The notes: a model not told the origin generated them from the sequence alone. A stretch of DNA of 6,251 nt from Oscillospiraceae bacterium (GCA_018110855.1 JAGBFZ010000152.1:1-6251); one strand, 5' to 3'. Positions 1-6,046 are shown, numbered from the stretch's first letter. Translations and numbers: made by a program.

Positions 1-36
1 AGACATATCGCTCTTCTTCCTTACGTTTCCGACTGA
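1..36 (+). CDS. Possible C-terminal tail of an upstream gene (partial)
   Basis: Reading from base 1 gives an 11-residue tail, RHIALLPYVSD, ending in TGA at 34-36. All its codons (CTT, GTT, TCC, GAC, GCT) are common in the genes downstream. An intrinsic terminator begins 16 bases after the stop, which fits a gene ending here. Frame 3 is also open to a TGA at 39-41 but uses less typical codons. The piece is too short to identify a product, and the choice of frame is an inference. Confidence 0.3.
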   Translation, partial: RHIALLPYVSD

Positions 37-52
37 TTTGAAACGATTTTTC

Positions 53-91
53 AAAGCCTTCGTCCTTTTGCGGGACGAGGGCTTTTCTTTT
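53..91 (+). terminator. Intrinsic (Rho-independent) terminator of the upstream transcript
   Basis: The arms 53-65 and 73-85 form a 13-bp stem with one G-U pair (T59-G79), closed by a 7-base loop (66-72) and followed by a T-rich tail ending TTTTCTTTT. The opposite strand has no T-run directly after the stem, so it should act only on plus-strand transcripts. It separates the upstream gene from the operon that begins with the kinase at 215. Confidence 0.85.
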
Positions 92-122
92 CGCAAAAAT
101 TATACAAAAAACAAAAAAACTG

Positions 123-151
123 TTGTACTGAATAAAAAAATGTGTTATAAT
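123..151 (+). promoter_or_regulatory. Sigma-A-type promoter of the six-gene operon
   Basis: A -35 box TTGTAC (123-128) and a perfect -10 box TATAAT (146-151) are separated by exactly 17 bases. The -10 is preceded by TGT (143-145), giving an extended -10. An A-rich stretch (95-119) lies just upstream, where an UP element would sit. Transcription should start near 158, leaving a leader of about 57 bases before the kinase ATG. It lies directly after a terminator, as expected of an independent operon promoter. The leader has a weak AT-rich inverted repeat (GAATAA 159-164 / TTATTC 176-181) but no riboswitch I recognise. Confidence 0.85.
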
Positions 152-199
152 ATACATTGAATAATACTGCTCGGGTTATTCGGGCAAAACTTTTTCAGC

Positions 200-205
200 A
201 AAGGA
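200..205 (+). promoter_or_regulatory. Ribosome binding site for the nucleotide kinase gene
   Basis: AAAGGA lies 9 bases before the ATG at 215. It supports this start over internal ATG codons. Confidence 0.8.
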
Positions 206-214
206 TATTTACCT

Positions 215-892
215 ATGAATGAATCATCAAAGGGCAAGCTGATCGTTATAGACGGTCTGGACGGAAGCGGAAAATCTACTCAGTTTGAAAGGCTAAAAGC
301 CATTCTTTCCGAAAAGCACAGAGTCACGGGCATCAGCTTTCCCGAATATGACAAGCCTTCCGCCACCCTTGTGAAAATGTATCTTAACGGCGAATTTTCA
401 AAAAATGCAGCCGATGTAAATGCATATGCTGCTTCAACCTTCTATGCTGCAGACAGATATGCAAGCTTCAAGCTTTACTGGGAAAAGGCATATAATAACG
501 GTGATATCATTTTAGCAAGCAGATATGTCTGCTCAAATGCTATCCATCAGATGTCAAAGCTTCCCGAGAATGAGTGGGACGATTTTCTCGTCTGGCTTGC
601 CGATTATGAGTATAATAAGCTGTGCCTGCCGCGTCCCGACAAAACTGTTATTCTTGACATTCCCGTCAGCCTTTCGCAGAAAAGGCTGTCCATGCGGTAC
701 AATGGTGATGAGAGTAAAAAGGATATTCATGAGGGGAACATACCTTACATGGAAATGTGCCGCAGGTGCGCTCTTTACGCTGCAGAAAAGCAGGGCTGGA
801 GCGTGGTGAGTGTATGCTCTGAGGACGGGCGGGAATACACTCCCGATGAGATAACCGATATTCTACTTTCTGAGCTTAGCGAGGTCATTTAA
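215..892 (+). CDS. Thymidylate kinase-family nucleoside monophosphate kinase
   Basis: This 225-residue protein is a P-loop kinase of the thymidylate kinase family, which phosphorylates dTMP to dTDP with ATP in the cytoplasm. Residues 14-22 (GLDGSGKST) form the Walker A loop, with D16 at the acidic position usual in this family. An ADRYAS motif lies at 79-84, an SRYVCSN segment at 102-108, a strand motif PDKTVILDIPV at 141-151, and the probable LID region with KKDIHE at 168-173. Two features depart from textbook Tmk. The TREPGG-type segment is replaced by FPEYDKPSATLVKMYLNGEF (42-61), and the Asp of the usual DRY(x2)S motif is Ser (S102). It may therefore be a second, divergent kinase beside a canonical tmk elsewhere, so I give no symbol. 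The length is slightly above the usual 205-215. The stop overlaps the next start by one base (TAATG), suggesting translational coupling. The fold assignment is secure; dTMP specificity is inferred. Confidence 0.88.
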   Translation: MNESSKGKLIVIDGLDGSGKSTQFERLKAILSEKHRVTGISFPEYDKPSATLVKMYLNGEFSKNAADVNAYAASTFYAADRYASFKLYWEKAYNNGDIILASRYVCSNAIHQMSKLPENEWDDFLVWLADYEYNKLCLPRPDKTVILDIPVSLSQKRLSMRYNGDESKKDIHEGNIPYMEMCRRCALYAAEKQGWSVVSVCSEDGREYTPDEITDILLSELSEVI

Positions 893-1776
893 TGCTTGAA
901 TTTAAGGTCATTGAGCTTTCCGACAAGCCGTGGATCGAAAAGCTGCTGCAGATTTCCGATTTCCGCGGCTGCGAATACTGCTTTGCAAATAATATGGCAT
1001 GGCGGAGAATGTATGATACAAAAATTACACGCTACAAGGATTTCTATATTTCTCTTTCCGAAATGGGCAGCCCCTATTTCACCTTTCCTGCTGGAGGAGG
1101 GGATTACAGGGATGTCTTCGGGGAGATGAAGAAATATTCCGAGGCAAGGGGATATCCTCTTGTTATCGGCTCTGTTACTCCCGATAAATTTACGCTTTTT
1201 GAGGAGCTTTTCCCAAAGGACAGCTATACCATCGAGGCTGATGAGGATGGTTGGGATTATGTTTACAATGCTTCCGACCTTGCGGAGCTTAAAGGTAAAA
1301 AATATCACGGCAAGCGGAATCATCTCAAAAAGCTCCTTGCTATGGACTATTCCTTTGAGCCTCTTACCGAAAAGGATTTTGACGACTGCATTTCATTTGC
1401 GGTAAACGCATATAACCGTGACAGCGCTTATGATGACAAATCAAAGGTCTGTGAGCAGTTTGCCATCAATACTTATTTTGAGAACTTTCATGCTCTCGGT
1501 CTGACGGGCGGAGTGCTGAGAGTGGGCGGAAGTATTGTCGGATTTACCATAGGTGAGAGGATAAATAGTGACACTCTTGGCGTTCACATCGAAAAAGCAG
1601 AGGCTTCCGTTGACGGGGCATATCCTGCTGTAAATCAGATGTTTGCCGCTTCTGCGGGAAAGGGCTTTGCCTACATCAACCGTGAGGAGGATCTGGGTAT
1701 CGAGGGGCTTCGCAAGGCGAAACGCTCTTATCACCCCGCTTTTATGATAGAAAAGCATATCGTGAGATTTAAATAA
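892..1776 (+). CDS. DUF2156 protein (phosphatidylglycerol lysyltransferase C-terminal-type domain)
   Basis: This 294-residue soluble protein has the features of the DUF2156 / LPG_synthase_C family, built from GNAT-like acyltransferase folds. Visible motifs are WDYVY (121-125), GKKYHGKRNHL (135-145), GFTIGE (217-222), HIEKA (232-236), GAYPAVNQ (242-249) and a conserved C-terminal block from Y261 to P282 that includes INREEDLGIEGLRKAK. In MprF this domain transfers aminoacyl groups from charged tRNA to phosphatidylglycerol. Here there is no membrane domain, so the acceptor is unknown, and lipid aminoacylation should not be assumed. Stand-alone versions are common in Clostridia. The start at 892 has a GAGG site (881-884) inside the end of the kinase gene and overlaps the kinase stop by one base, which favours coupled translation. 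The next gene follows after 19 bases. Family assignment is strong; the reaction is unknown. Confidence 0.88.
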   Translation: MLEFKVIELSDKPWIEKLLQISDFRGCEYCFANNMAWRRMYDTKITRYKDFYISLSEMGSPYFTFPAGGGDYRDVFGEMKKYSEARGYPLVIGSVTPDKFTLFEELFPKDSYTIEADEDGWDYVYNASDLAELKGKKYHGKRNHLKKLLAMDYSFEPLTEKDFDDCISFAVNAYNRDSAYDDKSKVCEQFAINTYFENFHALGLTGGVLRVGGSIVGFTIGERINSDTLGVHIEKAEASVDGAYPAVNQMFAASAGKGFAYINREEDLGIEGLRKAKRSYHPAFMIEKHIVRFK

Positions 1777-1795
1777 ATCGAAAGGACGAATTCAT

Positions 1796-2338
1796 ATGAT
1801 CTACGTTTTTCTTGCTCAGGGCTTTGAAGAGACAGAAGCCATAACCCCTATTGATATGCTCCGCCGCTGCGGAAAGGAAGTCATTACAGTTGGCGTTACG
1901 GGTAAGGTCGTTACAGGCTCTCATAACATTCCTGTGACCTGCGATATTACCATTGACGAGACTTCTGCTGATGGTCTTGAGATGATCGTTCTTCCCGGAG
2001 GTATGCCGGGTACAAAGAATCTTGCTGCAAGCGCCCGTGTCGCTGAACTGATAAAGCACTGCATTCAGAATGATATCTTAATCGGTGCTATCTGCGCCGC
2101 TCCTTCGATACTCGGTGAAATGGGTCTGCTTGAGGGCAGGAAGGCTGTTTGCTATCCCGGGTTTGAAGCTGCTCTGAAGGGTGCGGAGGTTCTTCAGATA
2201 CCTGCTGTCAGAGACGGGAAAATAATTACCGCAAGAGGTGCAGGCGCTGCTCTGGAATTTTCCTATGAGCTGATAAGCGCTCTCATTGATAAGAATACTG
2301 CGGAGAAGCTGGCGGGAAATATCGTATGGACAAAATAA
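1796..2338 (+). CDS. DJ-1/PfpI family protein (DJ-1 subfamily)
   Basis: This 180-residue protein is full length for the DJ-1 (ThiJ/YajL) subfamily of the class I glutamine amidotransferase-like fold. The nucleophile elbow GAICAAP spans 97-103 with the reactive cysteine at C100. The conserved glutamate that hydrogen-bonds it is E14 in GFEETEA (9-15). Other family marks are VLPGGMPG (65-72) and TARGAGAALEF (145-155). The position corresponding to human DJ-1 His126 is Y120 in VCYPGF, so a classical Cys-His pair is not obvious. Family members act in oxidative and carbonyl stress responses, with glyoxalase, deglycase or chaperone roles reported and debated; the substrate here cannot be read from sequence. 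The site GAAAGGA (1780-1786) sits 9 bases before the ATG. The last 13 bases overlap the folate cyclo-ligase gene in another frame, so the two are probably translationally coupled. Confidence 0.92.
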   Translation: MIYVFLAQGFEETEAITPIDMLRRCGKEVITVGVTGKVVTGSHNIPVTCDITIDETSADGLEMIVLPGGMPGTKNLAASARVAELIKHCIQNDILIGAICAAPSILGEMGLLEGRKAVCYPGFEAALKGAEVLQIPAVRDGKIITARGAGAALEFSYELISALIDKNTAEKLAGNIVWTK

Positions 2339-2955
2339 CTCCCATTCCTTCTGAAAATGTTTCGGACATCAGAGAATACAAAAAGGATCTCAGAGCTCAG
2401 TGCAAGGCTGTTCGGAACGGTATGTCACCCGAAGCCAAGGCTGCAAGGGACACCGGTATATTTGAGCGGATCATCGCAAGCTCAGCATACAAGCAGGCTT
2501 CCATTATACTTACTTACGTTTCCACTGATATCGAGGTAGACACCAAAAGGCTTATTCAAAAGGCTTTGGAGGATAAAAAGCGTGTTGCCGTTCCCCGCTG
2601 CATTGACGGAACAAGAGATATGGATTTTTATTTCATTAAAGGCATGGACGACCTTGAAAACGGGTCATTCGGTGTTCTGGAGCCTGTTCCCTCAAAGTGC
2701 GTGAAGGCATATGCCTTTGAGACGGCTTTATGCATTATCCCGGGGCTTGCCTTTGATATGCAGGGCTTCAGGCTGGGCTACGGCAAGGGGTATTATGACA
2801 GGTTCCTTTCCGCTCACCCGAGACTTGTTAAAATGGGGATATGCTACTGCTCATGCACCTGCAATGAGCTTATTCACGGAAGATATGATATCGGCGCAGA
2901 TTATCTTGTAACGGAAAAATATCTTCGCAGGATAGCAAAGGAAAGGAGGAATTGA
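2326..2955 (+). CDS. 5-formyltetrahydrofolate cyclo-ligase (5,10-methenyltetrahydrofolate synthetase)
   Basis: This 209-residue cytoplasmic enzyme converts 5-formyltetrahydrofolate to 5,10-methenyltetrahydrofolate using ATP, returning a stored or inhibitory folate to the one-carbon pool. Family marks are the N-terminal basic motif KKDLR (19-23) that begins the first helix and contributes to ATP binding, FGVLEP (115-120), PGLAFD (139-144) and the glycine-rich phosphate-binding loop GYGKGYYDR (151-159). The length is slightly above the typical 180-200, because about 17 residues precede the KKDLR helix. The ATG at 2326 is chosen because the next in-frame ATG (codon 33) would remove that helix. 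Its ribosome site is weak (GGGA, 2314-2317), consistent with coupling to the overlapping DJ-1 gene. It probably supplies folate one-carbon units; a dTMP link to the first gene is possible but only inferred. Confidence 0.93.
   Translation: MDKITPIPSENVSDIREYKKDLRAQCKAVRNGMSPEAKAARDTGIFERIIASSAYKQASIILTYVSTDIEVDTKRLIQKALEDKKRVAVPRCIDGTRDMDFYFIKGMDDLENGSFGVLEPVPSKCVKAYAFETALCIIPGLAFDMQGFRLGYGKGYYDRFLSAHPRLVKMGICYCSCTCNELIHGRYDIGADYLVTEKYLRRIAKERRN
2942..2949 (+). promoter_or_regulatory. Strong ribosome binding site for mltG
   Basis: AAAGGAGG, a full anti-Shine-Dalgarno match, lies inside the last codons of the cyclo-ligase gene, 7 bases before the ATG at 2957. It is the strongest site in the operon and fixes the mltG start, keeping the long acidic N-terminus. 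Confidence 0.85.
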
Positions 2956-2956
2956 G

Positions 2957-4327
2957 ATGGACGACAAGGAGCTTGATTCCCTGCTTAATGAGACGGAGAA
3001 CGATTCTCCCGCTCCCGAAGAGACCGAGATCATTTCTCCTGTGAGCTTTGATGAAAATAATGCTGACAGCGAAGGTGACTTATCCGATGAAATTTCTGCG
3101 GATAATGATGGTGATGATTCGGAAAACGAAGAAATTGTTATTTTTGATGAAGAGGATGAGGAGCCTTCCGAGGAATATGACGAGGAAGAGCCTTCAGACG
3201 AGGAGCTTGAGGAGCAGAGAGAACAGGAAAGACTTCGCTTAAAAGAAAAACGTAAGAGCAAAAAACGTAAAAAAAGCACTCACGGAAGGCTTGCTTTTGC
3301 ACTTGTCATGGTCACGCTTGTTATTTCCGTGGCGGTGCTGGGTGCGCTGGCATCAATAAAGATCGGCTCGGAGATATTGGGACTTAATCGCTCAGATTCT
3401 GTATTTTCTGTTGAGATACCTTCAAATTCGGGCACTGAGGCTATTGCAAATATTCTTGAGCAGGAGGGAATTATCGGCAATTCCACTCTTTTCAGGATAG
3501 TATCCAAGCTCAAGGGTGCTGACGGTACATACATTGCGGGAAGCCACAAGCTAAGTCCCAACATGACATACAGCGATATTATAAAGGTGCTTCAGGAGGA
3601 GGCTATCAACCCGAGAGAGTTCGTTACCATTACCTTCCCCGAGGGTATCCGCCTTACCGAGGCGGCAAAGCTTCTTGAGGAGGCAAATGTGTGCGGCGCT
3701 CAGGATTTTATCCGCGAGTTCAACTCTGCGACCTTCGGTTTCGATTTTGAAAAGAAGGTTCTTGTCAGCCCGAAAAAGCTCTTTAAGATGGAGGGCTATT
3801 TCTTCCCCGACACCTATCAGTTCTATCTTGAAGAAGACCCTGCCAATGTTGCGAAAAAGGTCTGCAAAAATTTTGAGTATAAGATCACTCCCGACCTTTA
3901 CGGACGTATGGAGGACATGGGCATGACTCTTGAGGAGACCCTTACTCTTGCTTCGATCGTTCAGCGTGAGGCGGGGGATACATACAATATGAAGATGGTT
4001 GCGTCTGTTTTCCATAACAGGCTCAATAATCCCGATGAATTTCCTCTTCTCCAGTCGGATCCTACCTCCAATTATGTCAAGGAGGTCGTTATCCCGAATC
4101 TTGAGGTGTATTCCGAATCTATGTGCGAGGCGTATGATACATACCGCGGCGGCGGACTTCCTCCCGGACCTATCTGCAATCCCGGTATTGACGCTATTGA
4201 AGCCGTTCTTTATCCAAGAGAGACAAATTATTTCTTCTTTTGCTCCGACCTTGAAACCGGTGAATTTTTCTATGCCGAGACTCTGGAGGAGCATGAGGCA
4301 AATCTTGTTCTGGCAAATCTTGTCTGA
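2957..4327 (+). CDS. mltG: Endolytic peptidoglycan transglycosylase MltG (YceG-like) with a long acidic cytoplasmic extension
   Basis: This 456-residue, single-pass membrane protein cleaves nascent glycan strands near the membrane, setting glycan length during peptidoglycan synthesis. Residues 1-90 are highly acidic (about 42 Asp/Glu, 2 Lys/Arg) and likely disordered and cytoplasmic. Residues 91-111 are strongly basic (12 Lys/Arg), then one hydrophobic helix (about 112-135) spans the membrane with an N-in orientation. The external YceG domain follows, with a probable LysM-like part from about 148, EGYFFPDTY (279-287), the catalytic region LASIVQREAG (331-340) with E338 as the expected catalytic glutamate, VFHNRL (351-356), LQSDPTSNY (365-373) and YDTYRGGGLPPGPICNPG (393-410). 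The E. coli protein is about 340 residues; the extra length is nearly all the N-terminal extension. Pneumococcal MltG also has a long cytoplasmic N-terminus. It starts 1 base after the cyclo-ligase stop and is followed by the U32 gene. Confidence 0.95.
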   Translation: MDDKELDSLLNETENDSPAPEETEIISPVSFDENNADSEGDLSDEISADNDGDDSENEEIVIFDEEDEEPSEEYDEEEPSDEELEEQREQERLRLKEKRKSKKRKKSTHGRLAFALVMVTLVISVAVLGALASIKIGSEILGLNRSDSVFSVEIPSNSGTEAIANILEQEGIIGNSTLFRIVSKLKGADGTYIAGSHKLSPNMTYSDIIKVLQEEAINPREFVTITFPEGIRLTEAAKLLEEANVCGAQDFIREFNSATFGFDFEKKVLVSPKKLFKMEGYFFPDTYQFYLEEDPANVAKKVCKNFEYKITPDLYGRMEDMGMTLEETLTLASIVQREAGDTYNMKMVASVFHNRLNNPDEFPLLQSDPTSNYVKEVVIPNLEVYSESMCEAYDTYRGGGLPPGPICNPGIDAIEAVLYPRETNYFFFCSDLETGEFFYAETLEEHEANLVLANLV

Positions 4328-4351
4328 TTTTTGAAAGGAATTTAATAACCC

Positions 4352-5581
4352 ATGGCATATGAAAATCTTGAGGTGCTGGCTCCTGCGGGAGACATGGAAC
4401 GCCTTGACGCTGCGCTGGATTTCGGTGCTGATGCTGTTTATCTTGGCGGAACCTCCTTCGGAATGAGAGCGGGTCCCAAAAATTTTGACAGTGCAGCGCT
4501 TAAAGCAGCGGTGGAAAAATCCCATGAAAGGGGAGTGAAGGTCTATCTCACCTGCAACACTCTTCCCCGAAACGATGAGATACCATATTTTGAGGAATTT
4601 ATAAAATATGCTGTCGACTGCGGTATCGACGCTGCTATTGTCGCTGATCTGGGGCTTATGTCTCTTATAAAGAAATTTACCCCCGATCTGGAGATCCATA
4701 TGTCCACTCAGACGGGTATCGTGAATTATGTGACTGCAAGAGTGCTTTACGATATGGGTGCAAAGCGCGTCGTTCTTGCTAGAGAGCTGAGCCTTGAGGA
4801 AGTGGCTGAAATTCGTGCCAAGACGCCTGCCGACCTTGATATCGAGGTTTTCGTTCACGGGGCAATGTGCGTTTCCTTTTCGGGAAGATGCCTGCTGTCA
4901 TCATATCTTGTGAATCGTGATGCTAACCGCGGTCAGTGCGCTCAGCCCTGCAGATGGGGCTATCATCTCATGGAGGAAAAGCGGGACGGGCAGTTCTTTC
5001 CCGTTTTTGAGGACGAGAAGGGTACCTATATCCTCAATTCCAAGGATATGTGCATGATAGATCACCTTGACAAGCTGGCAAAGGCGGGCGTTACAAGCCT
5101 GAAAATCGAGGGCCGTGCAAAATCCGCATATTATGTTTCTGTGATAACCAACGCTTACCGTATGGCTGCGGATATTCTGAAAAAGGATTCCGATAATTAC
5201 GTTCTTCCCGATTATGTTCGTGAAGAGGTATTCAAGGTGAGCCACAGGGATTACTGCACGGGATTTTTCTTCGGTCACCCTTCCGAATGCAGGCAGTATT
5301 ATGAGGACAGCGGTTATATTCGGGCATACGATGTATGCGCTGTGGTTGACAAATGCGAGAACGGTCGTATTTATGCAGAGCAGAGAAACAAGTTCCTTTT
5401 GGGCGATGAGCTGGAGATCCTTGCTCCGTCTCAGAGACCCGTAAAATACACGGTCACGGAAATACTGAATGCGGAAGGCGAATCGGTGGAAAATACCTGC
5501 CATGCGGCGATGAAGTTTTCCATGCCAAATACCGCAGGAGTGGATTTTCCTCCACGCTCCATTATAAGAAAAAAAGCATAG
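4352..5581 (+). CDS. U32 family peptidase-like protein, probable tRNA uridine hydroxylation (TrhP/YrrO type)
   Basis: This 409-residue protein carries the U32 signature EVFVHGAMCVSFSGRCLLS (165-183). The N-terminus LEVLAPAGD (6-14) and the TIM-barrel-like segment with ADAVYLGG are typical. Candidate iron-sulfur ligands are C173, C180, C196 or C200 (in GQCAQPC) and C234 (in SKDMCMIDHL), followed by LKIEGR. U32 proteins were first named as collagenase-like peptidases, but E. coli TrhP (YegQ) and B. subtilis YrrN/YrrO make 5-hydroxyuridine at tRNA position 34, and UbiU/UbiV hydroxylate ubiquinone precursors with a 4Fe-4S cluster. The length and the neighbouring mltG best fit the tRNA group: in B. 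subtilis the order is yrrL (mltG), yrrM, yrrN, yrrO. Here yrrM (the methyltransferase) and a second U32 gene are absent from the interval. An AAAGGA site (4334-4339) lies 12 bases before the ATG, a little far. This is the last operon gene, ending 1 base before the terminator. Family is certain; the substrate is inferred. Confidence 0.9.
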   Translation: MAYENLEVLAPAGDMERLDAALDFGADAVYLGGTSFGMRAGPKNFDSAALKAAVEKSHERGVKVYLTCNTLPRNDEIPYFEEFIKYAVDCGIDAAIVADLGLMSLIKKFTPDLEIHMSTQTGIVNYVTARVLYDMGAKRVVLARELSLEEVAEIRAKTPADLDIEVFVHGAMCVSFSGRCLLSSYLVNRDANRGQCAQPCRWGYHLMEEKRDGQFFPVFEDEKGTYILNSKDMCMIDHLDKLAKAGVTSLKIEGRAKSAYYVSVITNAYRMAADILKKDSDNYVLPDYVREEVFKVSHRDYCTGFFFGHPSECRQYYEDSGYIRAYDVCAVVDKCENGRIYAEQRNKFLLGDELEILAPSQRPVKYTVTEILNAEGESVENTCHAAMKFSMPNTAGVDFPPRSIIRKKA

Positions 5582-5582
5582 C

Positions 5583-5626
5583 AATATCCCTCCGAAATGC
5601 ATATTATGCAGCGGAGGGATATTTTT
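5583..5626 (+). terminator. Intrinsic terminator at the end of the operon
   Basis: A 12-bp perfect stem (5583-5594 with 5612-5623) encloses an inner 5-bp stem (TGCAT 5598-5602 with ATGCA 5606-5610) and a 3-base loop, and is followed by the run TTTTT (5622-5626). It lies immediately after the U32 stop codon. Its 3' arm contains GGAGGG, the Shine-Dalgarno site of the next gene, so in a folded transcript that site is paired with CCCTCC (5588-5593). Confidence 0.88.
5613..5618 (+). promoter_or_regulatory. Ribosome binding site inside the terminator stem
   Basis: GGAGGG lies 8 bases before the ATG at 5627 and favours that start over the in-frame ATG at 5597, which lies inside the hairpin and has no site at good spacing. 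The same bases form the 3' arm of the terminator. Confidence 0.65.
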
Positions 5627-5959
5627 ATGGAAATGACTCTTGTTCTGATAACGGTTATTTTTGCGGCGGCGGCTTTGCTTGAATGCTTTTGCGGCTTTGC
5701 TTCTGTTCGGGCGGCTCTCACAAGGGGAGAGGAGCGGACAGTGATGCTTATCCCCATTACCGATAAAACGGGGGACGCTGAATTTATTCTTCGACAGGCG
5801 GCGGATATGATGGAGCGGTCTTATCTTCCTTGCAGATGCGTTATTGTGGATATGGGAGCGGACGAGGAGACCTTGGAGATATGCAGGAGATTTATTTCCG
5901 AGCATGGAGGATTTGAGATGGGAGATGATGAAACTATGCTCGGTTCAAGTCGTCCATGA
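5627..5959 (+). CDS. Small membrane-anchored protein of unknown function, GT-A-like N-terminal fragment
   Basis: This 110-residue protein begins with a hydrophobic helix (about residues 4-27) that looks like an uncleaved membrane anchor. A soluble part follows, with strand TVMLIPI (38-44), a helix (about 50-64), and strand-helix VIVDMGADEETLEICRRF (72-89). This resembles the first beta-alpha-beta of family-2 glycosyltransferases (IIPVYNE ... VVDDGSTDGT), where the second strand ends in the nucleotide-binding acidic motif. The rest of such an enzyme is missing, so catalysis is unlikely; it could be a truncated relative or an independent small family. Codon use matches the neighbours, and the reading frame is intact with no frameshift seen. 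The start at 5627 follows the GGAGGG site; starting at 5597 would add ten residues. It has no clear promoter of its own, so expression may depend on read-through of the operon terminator. The ending GDDETMLGSSRP looks ordinary. The gene is probably real; I do not recognise its function. Confidence 0.7.
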   Translation: MEMTLVLITVIFAAAALLECFCGFASVRAALTRGEERTVMLIPITDKTGDAEFILRQAADMMERSYLPCRCVIVDMGADEETLEICRRFISEHGGFEMGDDETMLGSSRP

Positions 5960-6017
5960 CGGCGGATATGAGCGGTCAATGCCGCAAATCAAATGCAAAA
6001 AATTTTCTTTGCCAATA

Positions 6018-6046
6018 TTGACAAAATAACGTCATTGTGGTAAAAT
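6018..6046 (+). promoter_or_regulatory. Sigma-A-type promoter of tpiA
   Basis: A perfect -35 box TTGACA (6018-6023) and a -10 box TAAAAT (6041-6046) are 17 bases apart, with TGG (6038-6040) making an extended -10. The start should be near 6053, giving a leader of about 50 AT-rich bases. This near-consensus promoter fits the high expression expected of a glycolytic gene. The rest of the 5960-6103 intergenic region shows no convincing terminator after the small gene and no recognised regulatory RNA. Confidence 0.88.

Noticed and set aside
159..184. Inverted repeat (GAATAA/TTATTC) and direct repeat (TCGGG at 171-175 and 180-184) in the operon leader
   Set aside because: The repeats are short and AT-rich or only 5 bases long, and nothing resembles a known riboswitch, T-box or operator.
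3551..4858. Long open frame on the minus strand across mltG and the start of the U32 gene (435 codons)
   Set aside because: It lies antisense to two well-supported genes, has no family motifs or ribosome site, and arises from codon bias of the plus-strand genes.
5346..5374. TTGACA followed 17 bases later by ATTTAT inside the U32 gene
   Set aside because: The -10 box is poor, and the match lies in conserved coding sequence with no gene start nearby that needs it.
5597..5626. Upstream ATG at 5597 as the start of the small membrane protein
   Set aside because: It lies in the terminator hairpin without a well-spaced ribosome site, while the ATG at 5627 has GGAGGG 8 bases upstream and begins directly with the membrane helix.
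4901..5905. Long open frame on the minus strand across the U32 gene and the small gene (334 codons)
   Set aside because: It is antisense to conserved coding sequence, crosses the terminator, and its translation shows no recognisable domain.
5960..5990. GC-rich short inverted repeats after the small gene as a terminator
   Set aside because: Only about 4 base pairs form (GCGG/CCGC) and no T-run follows.
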